The notes beneath the pieces were generated by a model that saw only the letters and a list, made by a program, of their open reading frames with translations, had not been told where the DNA came from and searched no databases. The position numbers were made by a program, and so were the translations under genes. A DNA stretch of 64,000 bases, taken from contig NZ_CP011801.1 in assembly GCF_001273775.1 (NCBI RefSeq), forward strand, positions 3,512,001 through 3,576,000, in the 5' to 3' direction. This DNA comes from Nitrospira moscoviensis (GTDB lineage Bacteria > Nitrospirota > Nitrospiria > Nitrospirales > Nitrospiraceae). Shown one piece after another: positions 17,401 to 25,696 of the stretch. Positions within the stretch are counted from its first letter, which is position 1. Every line of letters begins with the position of its first letter.

Positions 17401-19015
17401 GCTCTTCGCGGATCGGATCGATCGGCGGATTGGTCACCTGCGCGAAGAGCTGCTTGAAATACTTGTAGAGTAATTGCGGCCGCTCCGACAGCACGGCGAG
17501 CGGCGTGTCGGTGCCCATAGACGAGACGGCTTCCTGCCCCTCGACCACCATCGGCGTGATGACCATCTTCAATTCTTCGACGGTGTAGCCGAACGCCTGC
17601 TGGCGCTGGCGGATCGTCGGATGATCCGGCTGCGGCACGTTGATCGGCTCGGGCAATTCGTCGAGCGAGATGCGGTATTGCGTGACCCACGACCGGTAGG
17701 GCTTGCGGCTGACGATTTCGGCTTTCACCTCTTCGTCGTCGATGATGCGCCCTTGGACCGTATCGACGAGGAACATCCGGCCCGGCATCAAGCGCCCCTT
17801 CTGCCGGATTTTCTGGACGTCCATCGGCAGCACGCCGGCTTCCGAGGCCAGCACGACCACACCGTCGGTCGAGACTTGGTAGCGGCACGGCCTGAGACCG
17901 TTCCGATCCAACGTCGCGCCGATCAACTTGCCGTCGGTGAAGCAGACCGCCGCCGGGCCGTCCCACGGTTCCTGCATGGCGGCGTGGTATTCGTAGAACC
18001 CGCGGCGGTCGAGATCCATTTGCGGATTCGCGACCCACGGTTCGGGAATCAGCATCATCATCGCATGGGGCAGCGACCGCCCGCCCATCGTGAGGAACTC
18101 GACCGCGTTGTCCAAACAGGCCGAGTCGCTCTGCTGCTCATAGACGATGGGATAGAGCTTCGCGAGATCCTTGCCGAAAAGATCTGAATTGAGCCGTCCC
18201 TGGCGGGCGCGCATCCAATTGACGTTGCCTTTCAGCGTGTTGATCTCGCCGTTGTGGCAGATATAGCGATAGGGATGCGCGAGCGGCCAAGTCGGGAACG
18301 TATTGGTGCTGAACCGTGAATGAACGAGGGCGAGCGCGCTGGCGAGCGTCGCGTCGTTGAGATCCTGATAGTAGGCCGCCATCTGATGCGGCAGCAGCAA
18401 GCCCTTGTAGACGATCGTGCCGGCCGAGAGGCTCGGAATATAAAAGTATTCCCGTCCATGGATGGCCGACTCCCGCACGGCGTTTTCGACGCGCTTGCGG
18501 ACGACGTAGAGCTTGCGCTCGAATTGTCCTTCGTTCAGCACGTCCCGGGCGATGAAGATCTGCCGCATGAAGGGCTCGGTGCGCCGCGCCACCTCGCCGA
18601 TGGCGTCGCTCTTCACCGGCACGTCGCGCCACCCGAGCAGCCGGGCGCCCTCTTCGCGCACGATGGAAGCGAACAGCTGTTCGCACTGCTGTCGCGCATC
18701 CGCTTGCGGCGGCAGAAAGACCATCCCGACGCCGTACTCGCCGGCATTCGGCAGCGACACGCCCACGTCGGCAGCCGCGCGCTTCAGGAAGTCGTGGGGC
18801 ACCTGGAGCAGAATGCCCGCGCCGTCGCCGGTGCAGGGGTCGCAGCCCTGCGCGCCGCGGTGCGTGAGGTTTTCGAGAATTTGCAGGCCCTGGCGGACGA
18901 TCGCATGCGAACGCTGGCCTTTGATATTCACCACAAAGCCGACGCCGCACGAGTCTTTTTCCTGCTGCGGATCGTACAAGCCTTGTTTTGGGGGCAGTCC
19001 GGGTATCGACATCAT
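14495..19015 (-). CDS. gltB: Glutamate synthase large subunit
   Basis: About 1506 residues with a class II glutamine amidotransferase domain (short propeptide, then nucleophile Cys in DSCGVGF), a central FMN/glutamate synthase barrel, a 3Fe-4S-type cysteine cluster (CHLNTCPVG) and a C-terminal GXGXG-type beta-helix. It makes glutamate from glutamine and 2-oxoglutarate and thus assimilates ammonium. The first ATG codons are at 19015 and 19012; the frame extends to a TTG at 19021. Confidence 0.95.
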   Translation of the reverse strand: MMSIPGLPPKQGLYDPQQEKDSCGVGFVVNIKGQRSHAIVRQGLQILENLTHRGAQGCDPCTGDGAGILLQVPHDFLKRAAADVGVSLPNAGEYGVGMVFLPPQADARQQCEQLFASIVREEGARLLGWRDVPVKSDAIGEVARRTEPFMRQIFIARDVLNEGQFERKLYVVRKRVENAVRESAIHGREYFYIPSLSAGTIVYKGLLLPHQMAAYYQDLNDATLASALALVHSRFSTNTFPTWPLAHPYRYICHNGEINTLKGNVNWMRARQGRLNSDLFGKDLAKLYPIVYEQQSDSACLDNAVEFLTMGGRSLPHAMMMLIPEPWVANPQMDLDRRGFYEYHAAMQEPWDGPAAVCFTDGKLIGATLDRNGLRPCRYQVSTDGVVVLASEAGVLPMDVQKIRQKGRLMPGRMFLVDTVQGRIIDDEEVKAEIVSRKPYRSWVTQYRISLDELPEPINVPQPDHPTIRQRQQAFGYTVEELKMVITPMVVEGQEAVSSMGTDTPLAVLSERPQLLYKYFKQLFAQVTNPPIDPIREELVMSLTTSIGPKPNLMDEHPESCRRIRVKQPILTNADLQKIREIADPHFKSKTLKMLFRVAEGPEGLGAAVDDLCRQASQAIKEGYKFLILSDRGVNEEWAPIPSLLGVAAVHHHLVRECTRTEVGLTVETGEPRDVHHFACLIGYGAGTVNPYLVFESLIDMERDGYLPEGLDAQTAEGKFIKAINKGLLKIFSKMGISTVQSYCGAQIFEAIGLNHELINRYFTGTPSRVEGIGIRELGEETLKRHRMAYEPAPIRQLDFGGEIHYRIQGEHHNWNPDTIYKLQHATKSNDPKTFAEFSQLVNDESKRRSNLRGLLDFKFQPEPIPLDEVEPAKEIVKRFTTGAMSFGSISKEAHETLAIAMNRLGAKSNTGEGGEDPERFKPLPNGDSKNSYIKQVASARFGVTSHYLVNAKELQIKMAQGAKPGEGGQLPGHKVDDNIARLRYSTPGVQLISPPPHHDIYSIEDLAQLIFDLKNSNPDAAVSVKLVSEVGVGTVAAGVAKAHADKVLISGDSGGTGASPLSSIKYAGVPWELGLAETHQTLVLNDLRGRIRVETDGQLKTGRDVAIAALLGAEEYGFATAPLIVEGCIMMRKCHLNTCPVGIATQDPTLRKKFAGQPEHIVNYFFFVGEELRQIMAKLGFRTVNEMIGRVDKLKVQQAIDHWKAKGLDLTPLLKAPDVSPEIPRYCVQKQDHGLDCVLDNQLIELCKPALETGQKVTLDLPIRNVNRTVGTMLSSRVAKKYGLEGLPPDTISIKFTGSAGQSFGAFLSRGITLTLEGESNDYLGKGLSGGKIIVYPPKNVLFTPEETILIGNTSLYGATQGEAYFYGMAGERFAVRNSGVRAVVEGTGDHGCEYMTGGVVVVLGRTGRNFAAGMSGGVAFVLDEMDKFQSRCNLGMVELEKVTTNDDKKLLHEMITAHFMHTGSRNAKRVLDAWDGMLPKFFKVMPVDYKRVLEERKRKASAVH

Positions 19016-19145
19016 GCGCAACTCATAGTCTCATGTGACGAAACAGGTCGGAACTTCGCGGTCAGAAGCCACTCGTGTGAAGAGGCAAGCACGCGATAAT
19101 CGGGTGTTTTTCTTCGGGGGCTCCCGTTGCTGTTCGGTGCCCCGC

Positions 19146-19175
19146 ACAATACTGGAAGGGCTTCGAATCTGTCAA
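19146..19175 (-). promoter_or_regulatory. Candidate gltBD promoter
   Basis: On the minus strand TTGACA (complement of 19170-19175) is followed after 18 bases by TATTGT (19146-19151). The predicted leader to the gltB ATG is a little over 100 bases. Confidence 0.45.
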
Positions 19176-19205
19176 GGTTCGCGGTGAGTTATGAGGCCGG
19201 TTTGC

Positions 19206-19235
19206 TTGACATTGTTTACTGGACTGCCCTACCAT
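19206..19235 (+). promoter_or_regulatory. Candidate promoter with almost no leader
   Basis: TTGACA (19206-19211), an 18-base spacer and TACCAT (19230-19235) end only seven bases before the ATG at 19243, predicting a leaderless transcript. Confidence 0.5.
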
Positions 19236-19242
19236 CCGCCGC

Positions 19243-20247
19243 ATGTCCAACGGACCGATTACTTCGACGATCCATACGATGGCGGACGTCTGGGAGGCGT
19301 ACCGCGACGAGTTGGACGGGGTTGAGCGTCAGATCCGGGAAAATCTCGATTCCAGCGTCACTCTGGTCAATACCGTCGCCGCTCATATTTTGAGCAGCGG
19401 CGGCAAGCGTGTCCGTCCCCTGCTGCTCCTGCTCTCGGCCCGCCTCTGCGGCTATGGGGGCCGCGACCATCATCAGCTCGGCAGCCTGATCGAATTCATC
19501 CACACCGCGACGCTCCTGCACGACGATGTCGTGGACGAGGCGGACATCCGCCGGGGGCGCCGGACGGCCCGCAAAGTCTGGGGCAATCAAATCAGTATCC
19601 TGGTGGGCGACTACCTCTACTCCAAAGCGATGGCCCAAGTCGTGGAGTTCCGCAGCCAGGGTATCAACGAAGTCCTGGCCGAAGCCTGCACCAAGATGGC
19701 GGAAGGCGAAGTGCTCCAACTCTATTACAACGGCAACCCCGCGATGCCGGAAGCGGATTACGTCAAGATCGTGGAGCATAAGACCGCGGGCCTCATCGCG
19801 GCGGCCTGCCGGATGGGCGGCATCATCGCCGAGGCGGCGGAAGACAAGCAGGAGGCCCTCTTTCGGTTCGGTCAATACCTGGGCATCGCGTTCCAGGTGG
19901 CGGACGACACCCTCGACTACACGGCCAACGGCGAACGGCTCGGCAAAACGCTGGGCCAGGACCTCCGTCAAGGCAAGGCGACGCTGCCGCTCCTGCACCT
20001 TCTGCAGCACTGTTCGGAACCCGACCGCCGGATGATCACCGATCGGATGGAAACCCGCACGCTGAGCGAAGCCGACTTGGATCGCATCCTGTCGCTGATG
20101 GCGGAGTTCGGTTCCATCATCTATGCCATGGACCGGGCGCGGACCTATATCGCGGCGGCCCAGCACGAACTTGAGCTCTTTGAGGACAGCACCGCGCGAC
20201 GCGCGCTGGCCGTGGCCGCCGATTACATGATCACCCGCGACCGGTAG
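19243..20247 (+). CDS. Polyprenyl (probably octaprenyl-type) diphosphate synthase
   Basis: This 334-residue trans-isoprenyl synthase has the first Asp-rich motif DDVVDEAD, the second DDTLDY, GGKRVRP for the allylic substrate, and a KTAGL segment. It elongates isoprenoid diphosphates for quinone side chains. No ribosome site precedes the ATG, but a promoter -10 box ends seven bases before it, supporting this start. Chain length cannot be set from the sequence alone. Confidence 0.9.
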   Translation: MSNGPITSTIHTMADVWEAYRDELDGVERQIRENLDSSVTLVNTVAAHILSSGGKRVRPLLLLLSARLCGYGGRDHHQLGSLIEFIHTATLLHDDVVDEADIRRGRRTARKVWGNQISILVGDYLYSKAMAQVVEFRSQGINEVLAEACTKMAEGEVLQLYYNGNPAMPEADYVKIVEHKTAGLIAAACRMGGIIAEAAEDKQEALFRFGQYLGIAFQVADDTLDYTANGERLGKTLGQDLRQGKATLPLLHLLQHCSEPDRRMITDRMETRTLSEADLDRILSLMAEFGSIIYAMDRARTYIAAAQHELELFEDSTARRALAVAADYMITRDR

Positions 20248-20344
20248 CCGGTCTCCGTTCCAGCCCGTCGGGAGGGACGGGGGCCATCATCTCCAGCCGG
20301 ATACATCGTCAAACATCATCACCCATACGGCAAGGAACCGATTC

Positions 20345-21667
20345 ATGTCACAGATCATCCCGTTTCGCGGCACCCTCTACGATCCATCCGTCGTCGGCGA
20401 CATCGCGCAGGTTGCGGCGCCGCCCTATGACATCATCGACGCCGCCGGCCAACGCGCGCTGCATGACCGGCATCCGCAGAACATCATCCGGTTGGAGTTG
20501 GGCCTGGATCAGGCGGGCGACAGCCCGGCCCACAACCGCTACACCCGCGCCGCCGCGACGTTGAAAGACTGGCTCAAGACCGGCGCGCTCAAACGGGACG
20601 CGCAGCCGGCCGTCTATTACCACACGATCGAATACCGCGTTCCCTCATCGGACCCGCAGGCGCCCCGCAAGGTCCTGCGCGGTTTCCTCGCGACGACGAA
20701 ACTGGAGTCGCTCGACTCGGGGCATATTTATCCGCACGAGAACACGCGCGCCGCGGCCAAGACCGATCGCCTCAATCTGCTGCAGGCCTGCAAGGCCAAC
20801 TTCAGCCCCATCTGGCTCCTGTATTCCGATCCACAGAACGCCGTCCTGAGCGCGCTTGAAACGGCGGTGAAGGGCCAGCCGGCCCGCATCGATTTCACCG
20901 ACGACAGCGGCTGCCGCCAGCAGCTCTGGACGGTGAGCGAGCCGGCCGTCCTGAAGCAGGTGGTGGAGGCGCTGCAGAGCAAGCCGCTGTTCATCGCCGA
21001 CGGGCACCATCGCTATGAGACGGCGTTGAACTACCAGCGCATCAGGCGGGAACAGGCCGGCCAGCCGGCCGGGCTGCACCCTTACGATGCCGTGTTGATG
21101 ATGCTGGCCCCGCTGGAAGACCCGGGCCTCACCGTCCTGCCGACGCACCGCGTGATCACCACGGCGCTGCCGCCCTACGCGCAGGTCAAGACGCTGCTCG
21201 GCGAGACGTTCGACGTCCAGGAGTTCCCCTTTACCGCGGCCGATCGCACCGCAGCCAGAACGTCCTTCATCACCGCGCTCCGGACCCAGGGGCGGACGGT
21301 GCCGACGTTCGGCCTCGCCCTCGCCGGAGCGGACCGCTACGTCACGTTGGCGCTGAAACCGGCGTATCGCCCCTCGGCGCAGGCCTCGCCGCGCGCGCGA
21401 TTGGATGTGTCCCTGTTGCAGCAGCTCGTCGTGGCGAAGCTGTGCCCCACGCAGGAGGCGCAGGAGGCGATCCTCTACACGAAGGACGATCACGAAGCCC
21501 TGGATTGGGCGGCACAGGGCAAGGGCACGGGCGCGCTGTTATTGAACGCCACGAAGGTCAGCGAAGTGCAAGCCGTGGCGACGGCGGGCGAGCGCATGCC
21601 CCACAAGTCCACCTACTTCTATCCCAAGCCCCTCACCGGCCTGGTCATCAACGTCATGGAGGAATAA
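20345..21667 (+). CDS. DUF1015 family protein
   Basis: The 440-residue protein has the DUF1015 opening IIPFRGTLYDP with PPYDII and a central FIADGHHRYETALNY that recalls a ligand or metal site. Family members are widespread, and the suggested phosphatase or HTH-linked roles are unproven. It lies after the prenyl synthase but no shared pathway is evident. Confidence 0.8.
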   Translation: MSQIIPFRGTLYDPSVVGDIAQVAAPPYDIIDAAGQRALHDRHPQNIIRLELGLDQAGDSPAHNRYTRAAATLKDWLKTGALKRDAQPAVYYHTIEYRVPSSDPQAPRKVLRGFLATTKLESLDSGHIYPHENTRAAAKTDRLNLLQACKANFSPIWLLYSDPQNAVLSALETAVKGQPARIDFTDDSGCRQQLWTVSEPAVLKQVVEALQSKPLFIADGHHRYETALNYQRIRREQAGQPAGLHPYDAVLMMLAPLEDPGLTVLPTHRVITTALPPYAQVKTLLGETFDVQEFPFTAADRTAARTSFITALRTQGRTVPTFGLALAGADRYVTLALKPAYRPSAQASPRARLDVSLLQQLVVAKLCPTQEAQEAILYTKDDHEALDWAAQGKGTGALLLNATKVSEVQAVATAGERMPHKSTYFYPKPLTGLVINVMEE

Positions 21668-21742
21668 CGGCGCTCGCGCGGGCTCCGGGAGCCCCTCGTC
21701 CACTCCCTTGCCCTATATCGCTCATGCGGGTTCCGCAGTGCT

Positions 21743-23128
21743 ATGGAAGCGAAGATCCTCATCGTCGACGACAACGCGGACATCGTCACCATGCTGGAAG
21801 ATCGCCTGCGGGCATCGGGTTACCGGACCGTGGTCGCGCGCGACGGGCAACAGGCGCTCGAACAGGTCGAGCTGGAATCCCCCCACCTCGTTCTCCTCGA
21901 TCTCGATCTGCCCAAGCTCTCGGGTCTGGACGTGCTGAACCGCCTCGGGCAGATGAGGCAGGCCGAGCATCTTCCGGTCATCGTGATGACCGCCTACGGA
22001 TCGGTGGATGCGGCGGTCGCCGCCATGAAGGAAGGCGCCTATGATTTTCTGACCAAACCGCTGGACAAGGACCATTTGTGCATCGTCATCCGCAAAGCGC
22101 TGGAGCGGACCTCGCTGCTGCGCCACGTCGACTGCCTGCGATCGGAAGTCGCCGGCCGCTATGCGGCCATCGTGGGCGGCAGCGCGGCCATCAAGACCGT
22201 CATCGAATCGGCGCAGCGGGCCGCCAAGTCGGACGCCGGCGTGCTGTTGCTCGGCGAAAGCGGCACCGGCAAGGAGCTCTTCGCGCGCTCCATCCATGGA
22301 TGGAGCCAGCGGCGCGCGATGCCGCTGATCGTCATCAACTGCGTCGCCCTGACGGAGACGCTGCTGGAGAACGAATTGTTCGGGCATGAACGGGGCGCGT
22401 TCACCGGAGCCGACCGACAGCACAAGGGCAAGCTGGAAATGGCGGACGGCGGCACGGTCTTTCTGGACGAGATCGGAGACATGTCGCTGCCCCTGCAGGC
22501 GAAGCTGCTGAGGGTGTTACAGGATCGGGAATTCCACCGGGTGGGCGGCACCAAAACCGTGTCGGTCAACATCCGCGTCATCGCCGCGACGAACAAGGAT
22601 CTGCGCCAAGCCGTCAAGGCCGGGCAATTCCGCGAGGATCTCTATTTTCGGCTAAACATCATCACCCTCACGCTGCCGCCTCTGCGCGAGCGCGCCGGCG
22701 ATATCGTGCCGCTGGCACAGTTTTTCCTCGACCGGCATTCCAAAGACGCCAAGCGGCCCGGCATGGCGCTCAGCGCGGCAGCGCTGGACGCCCTCACCCG
22801 CTACAGTTGGCCCGGGAACATCCGGGAGTTGGACAACGTCATTGCGCGGGCCGTCGTCTTAAGTCCCAGCGAAACGATCGAACCGGAATTGCTGGCGCTG
22901 CTTCCGGAAGAGTCCAGCCGCGGGAGCGACGGCGACGGGCGCCTGCCGTATCTCAATCTGCCGTACCACGAATCGATGGACGCCCACAGCCGGCACATCA
23001 TCGCCCGAGCCCTCGAGCGAGCCGATGGCAGCCAAACCAAAGCCGCCGAGTTTCTGCAACTCCAGCGCACCTATCTCGCCCGCTTGATCAAGCGACAACG
23101 CGGTAGAGAGGAGGGGGTAAGGGGGTAA
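21743..23128 (+). CDS. Sigma-54-dependent response regulator (NtrC family)
   Basis: A 461-residue protein with a receiver domain (phosphoacceptor Asp in LLDLDLPKLSG), an AAA+ domain with Walker A GESGTGKELF, a GAFTGA loop and Walker B FLDEIGDMS, and a C-terminal Fis-type helix-turn-helix (SQTKAAEFLQLQRTYLARLI). It should activate sigma-54 promoters when phosphorylated. No histidine kinase is adjacent. Its last residues and stop lie within the octamer repeat at 23114-23195. Confidence 0.93.
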   Translation: MEAKILIVDDNADIVTMLEDRLRASGYRTVVARDGQQALEQVELESPHLVLLDLDLPKLSGLDVLNRLGQMRQAEHLPVIVMTAYGSVDAAVAAMKEGAYDFLTKPLDKDHLCIVIRKALERTSLLRHVDCLRSEVAGRYAAIVGGSAAIKTVIESAQRAAKSDAGVLLLGESGTGKELFARSIHGWSQRRAMPLIVINCVALTETLLENELFGHERGAFTGADRQHKGKLEMADGGTVFLDEIGDMSLPLQAKLLRVLQDREFHRVGGTKTVSVNIRVIAATNKDLRQAVKAGQFREDLYFRLNIITLTLPPLRERAGDIVPLAQFFLDRHSKDAKRPGMALSAAALDALTRYSWPGNIRELDNVIARAVVLSPSETIEPELLALLPEESSRGSDGDGRLPYLNLPYHESMDAHSRHIIARALERADGSQTKAAEFLQLQRTYLARLIKRQRGREEGVRG

Positions 23129-23195
23129 CGGGGTACCGGGGTATCCCGCTAGCCCATTATCCCGTTACCCCGCTATCCCGCTACCCCGTTACCCC
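23114..23195. repeat. Octamer tandem repeat in facing arms
   Basis: Four direct copies of a GGGGTAAC-like octamer (23114-23145) are followed by about six copies of the inverted form CCCGTTAC (to 23195). The arms can pair into a long hairpin between two convergent genes. The last residues and stop of the upstream gene lie inside the first copies. Confidence 0.75.
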
Positions 23196-23200
23196 ATCAG

Positions 23201-23941
23201 TTACTCCGCGAGGCGCCGGTCATCCAATCTGATCAATCCCGCCCGCGCGTCCTGCTCCGCCTGACTGTACCGCTCGGGCGTCCCCACATCCGACCAATAG
23301 CCGTGCAGATCGTAGCCGAGCACCGGCTCTCCCCGTGCGATGGCGGCGACATAGGGATCGATGATCGACGATTCGACGCCCGGCTTGACGTCGCGCAACA
23401 GGCGCGGATTCAGGATATGCACGCCCGCGAACATGCGCGGTTGTGTCGGACCGGGGTCGCTCAGGCCGCGGCCGGTAATCCGGACGATCCGATTGCCCGC
23501 CGCCACTTCGACCAATCCCCAGCGGGCCGCCTCCCGATCCTCCCGCAACACCAGCGTGGCGGCCGCCTTCCGCTCCCGGTGAAAGGCGCACAGGGCGGTC
23601 AAATCCAGCTCAAACAGGGTGTCGCCGTTCAGCACGAGCACCGGGTCGCCGGAGAAATAGGGCTCGGCCTGCTTGATCCCGCCGCCCGTGCCCAAGATCA
23701 CCGGTTCCTGCGAATAGATGATCCGCAAGCCGAACTTCGACCCGGTGCCCAGCGCCTGCTCGATCATCGGCCCAAGATGATGCAGATTGATCACGACATC
23801 GTGGAAGCCGTGCCGTCTCAGCAACAGCAGATTCCAGACGATGAGGGGCGTGCCCGCGACCGGCAGCAAGGGCTTGGGGATCGTATTGGTGAGCGGCCTG
23901 AGGCGGGTGCCCAGCCCCGCCGCGAGGATCATGGCTTTCAT
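23201..23941 (-). CDS. MurU-like sugar-1-phosphate nucleotidyltransferase
   Basis: The 246-residue GT-A fold protein has the NTP-binding signature LAAGLGTRLRPLT, K at PKPLLPV and a VLNGDTLF metal site. Size and the adjacent AmgK-like kinase point to N-acetylmuramate-1-phosphate uridylyltransferase in peptidoglycan recycling. It lies downstream of the kinase on the same strand, separated by a heptamer-repeat spacer. Another sugar substrate cannot be excluded. Confidence 0.8.
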   Translation of the reverse strand: MKAMILAAGLGTRLRPLTNTIPKPLLPVAGTPLIVWNLLLLRRHGFHDVVINLHHLGPMIEQALGTGSKFGLRIIYSQEPVILGTGGGIKQAEPYFSGDPVLVLNGDTLFELDLTALCAFHRERKAAATLVLREDREAARWGLVEVAAGNRIVRITGRGLSDPGPTQPRMFAGVHILNPRLLRDVKPGVESSIIDPYVAAIARGEPVLGYDLHGYWSDVGTPERYSQAEQDARAGLIRLDDRRLAE

Positions 23942-23949
23942 GGAAGAAC

Positions 23950-24048
23950 GTGACGAGTGACGAGTGATGAGTGACGAGTACGGCGAGCATCCCGCCTCGG
24001 CGATTCAAGAACGATCACTTGTCACCTGTCACTTGTCACTCGTCACTG
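23950..24048. repeat. Heptamer tandem repeat in facing arms
   Basis: Four GTGACGA-type heptamers (23950-23977) and five inverted GTCACTT-type heptamers (24014-24048) face each other across a 36-base spacer. The stop codon of the AmgK-like gene lies within the second arm. Confidence 0.75.
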
Positions 24049-25146
24049 TAATTCCGGCACATACGGCGTGAGGTGCTTTCGCAGCCTGTCCAGCTCGGGA
24101 TACTTCTGAAGATTGCGCTTGACGTAGCTCAGCACGCGCGGAATGTCGGCGAGAAATTTGGGGTTGCCTTTGACACGATCGATATAGACGAACCGGCCGG
24201 CCGCCTTGAGATTGCGTTGGATGCTCGTGAGATCGAACAGCCGGCGGAAGGCTTCCCGATTGGTCCAGACGCAGCGCCGTTCGGCCAATTGACCCAGGTA
24301 ATAGCCGATCAGATCGTCCACGAGCGTCTCGTCCAGCTGAATATAGGCGTCCCGCAAGAGCGACGCCAGATCGTAGGTGGCCGGCCCCATCAAGGCGTCT
24401 TGAAAATCGATCACGCCGAGACGCAAGCCGTCGACCATGAGATTGCGGGAATGGTAGTCCCGATGGGTGAAGACCCGCGGCTGCCCGGCCAACAGCTCCG
24501 CGATGACTTCGAACTCATGCCGGATCGCGGTCCAATCGTCGGAACACATCGGCTTCCCGCGCCGCGCCACGATGCCGTACTCCAGAAAGTGATCGAACTC
24601 CCACATCAACAACGGCACGTCGAAGCTGCGATGGAATGCCAGGCAGCCGGGATCGGCCGGGGTCGTGGCTTTGACCTGTATCTGTACCAACACGTTGATC
24701 GCCTGCTTGTAACGGGCTTCGATAGTGGGCCCCTCCGCCTTGCTCACGGCTTCCGCGAGGGTCACGTCGCCGAAATCCTCCAGATACAGAAGGCCTGCCG
24801 TTTGATCGTAATAGTGGAGCGCCGGCACCGACACGCCGGCCTTGGAGAGGTGCGACAAGATATTGAGGAACGGCAACTCGGTTATCTGATGCAGCGCGCC
24901 GCTGACCGCTTCCTCCGACTGCTTGAACCCCTCCGGTTCTGCGAGCTGCATCAAAATCAGGGAATGGGGCGGGCCGCCCGCGACGTCCAGGCGATAATAG
25001 CGGCGATTCGACGCGTCGCCGGCCAGCGGCCTCAGGCCGCGCAGAATCAAGCCCGGCGACAGCTGCGCTTCGATGGTCTGCGCGACGAGCGTCTGATCGG
25101 GAGGAGCCAGGGAAGTTTTCGGAGGCGCGGGATGGGCGGTGGACAT
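24043..25146 (-). CDS. AmgK-like anomeric sugar kinase (APH fold)
   Basis: The start at 25146 (MSTAHPAP) is supported by a TATAAT box ending nine bases upstream; the longer frame only reads the promoter. The 367-residue kinase has FTHRDYHSRNLMV (catalytic loop) and VIDFQDALMGPATYDLASLLRD, typical of aminoglycoside-phosphotransferase-like sugar kinases. With the next gene it would feed MurNAc or GlcNAc into recycling as UDP sugars. Confidence 0.82.
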   Translation of the reverse strand: MSTAHPAPPKTSLAPPDQTLVAQTIEAQLSPGLILRGLRPLAGDASNRRYYRLDVAGGPPHSLILMQLAEPEGFKQSEEAVSGALHQITELPFLNILSHLSKAGVSVPALHYYDQTAGLLYLEDFGDVTLAEAVSKAEGPTIEARYKQAINVLVQIQVKATTPADPGCLAFHRSFDVPLLMWEFDHFLEYGIVARRGKPMCSDDWTAIRHEFEVIAELLAGQPRVFTHRDYHSRNLMVDGLRLGVIDFQDALMGPATYDLASLLRDAYIQLDETLVDDLIGYYLGQLAERRCVWTNREAFRRLFDLTSIQRNLKAAGRFVYIDRVKGNPKFLADIPRVLSYVKRNLQKYPELDRLRKHLTPYVPELQ

Positions 25147-25155
25147 ATGCCGCGG

Positions 25156-25184
25156 ATTATAGCGGCTGCCCCCGGACTTGTCAC
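25156..25184 (-). promoter_or_regulatory. Strong promoter of the AmgK-like gene, leaderless
   Basis: On the minus strand GTGACA (complement of 25179-25184), a 17-base spacer and a perfect TATAAT (complement of 25156-25161) place transcription start within two or three bases of the ATG at 25146. No ribosome site is present. Confidence 0.6.
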
Positions 25185-25203
25185 GGCGCGACACGAATCG
25201 TCG

Positions 25204-25614
25204 TCAGTCGAGGACGGCGGACGCCGAGGGGTGCTCCAGCGCCTGATAGACCCGATGCATCATGAACGCGCCGAGCCCCGCACCCGCCGTATCGGCCGTC
25301 CAGTCCTGCCAACTGGATTCTCGAAACGGCACGAACAGCTGATGCACTTCGTCGCTGAGGCCGTAGAGCGAGGCGGCCAAGACGGCGAACAGCATCGCCT
25401 GCCGCACGGAAAAACCGGCCGCGCCCCAACGGAACGCGCGATACCAGAGCGCGCTCAGACCGGCATACTCGACCGCATGCAGCAGCTTGTCGCTGAGCTC
25501 GGCGAGGAACGACGGCAGCTGCTCTTCGGGGTGAGACTGCGCGGACAGATAGAAGATCAGTCCCATATAGGCCGCAACCGGCGCCCAATAACGAGTGACC
25601 CGCATCATGTCCAT
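25204..25614 (-). CDS. VanZ-family membrane protein
   Basis: This 136-residue, four-helix membrane protein has the VanZ landmarks: LSAQSHPEEQLP near the first helix, DKLLHAVEYAGLSALWYRAF, and SDEVHQLFVPFRESSWQDW. The biochemical function of the family is not established. It begins back-to-back with the GH57 gene. Confidence 0.82.
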   Translation of the reverse strand: MDMMRVTRYWAPVAAYMGLIFYLSAQSHPEEQLPSFLAELSDKLLHAVEYAGLSALWYRAFRWGAAGFSVRQAMLFAVLAASLYGLSDEVHQLFVPFRESSWQDWTADTAGAGLGAFMMHRVYQALEHPSASAVLD

Positions 25615-25657
25615 GAAGGCACCGTGCGGCTGCCGCGCCTCCGATTCGTCCCGTTCA

Positions 25658-25686
25658 TTGCATGCCCTCCGACCCTATGACATACT
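25658..25686 (+). promoter_or_regulatory. Candidate promoter of the GH57 gene
   Basis: TTGCAT (25658-25663), 17 bases and CATACT (25681-25686) end ten bases before the ATG at 25697, giving a very short leader. Confidence 0.35.
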
Positions 25687-25696
25687 TTGACGCACG

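Noticed and set aside
23114..24048. Repeat arrays as a possible CRISPR
   Set aside because: Units are 7-8 bases with no spacers and face each other; no cas genes are present.
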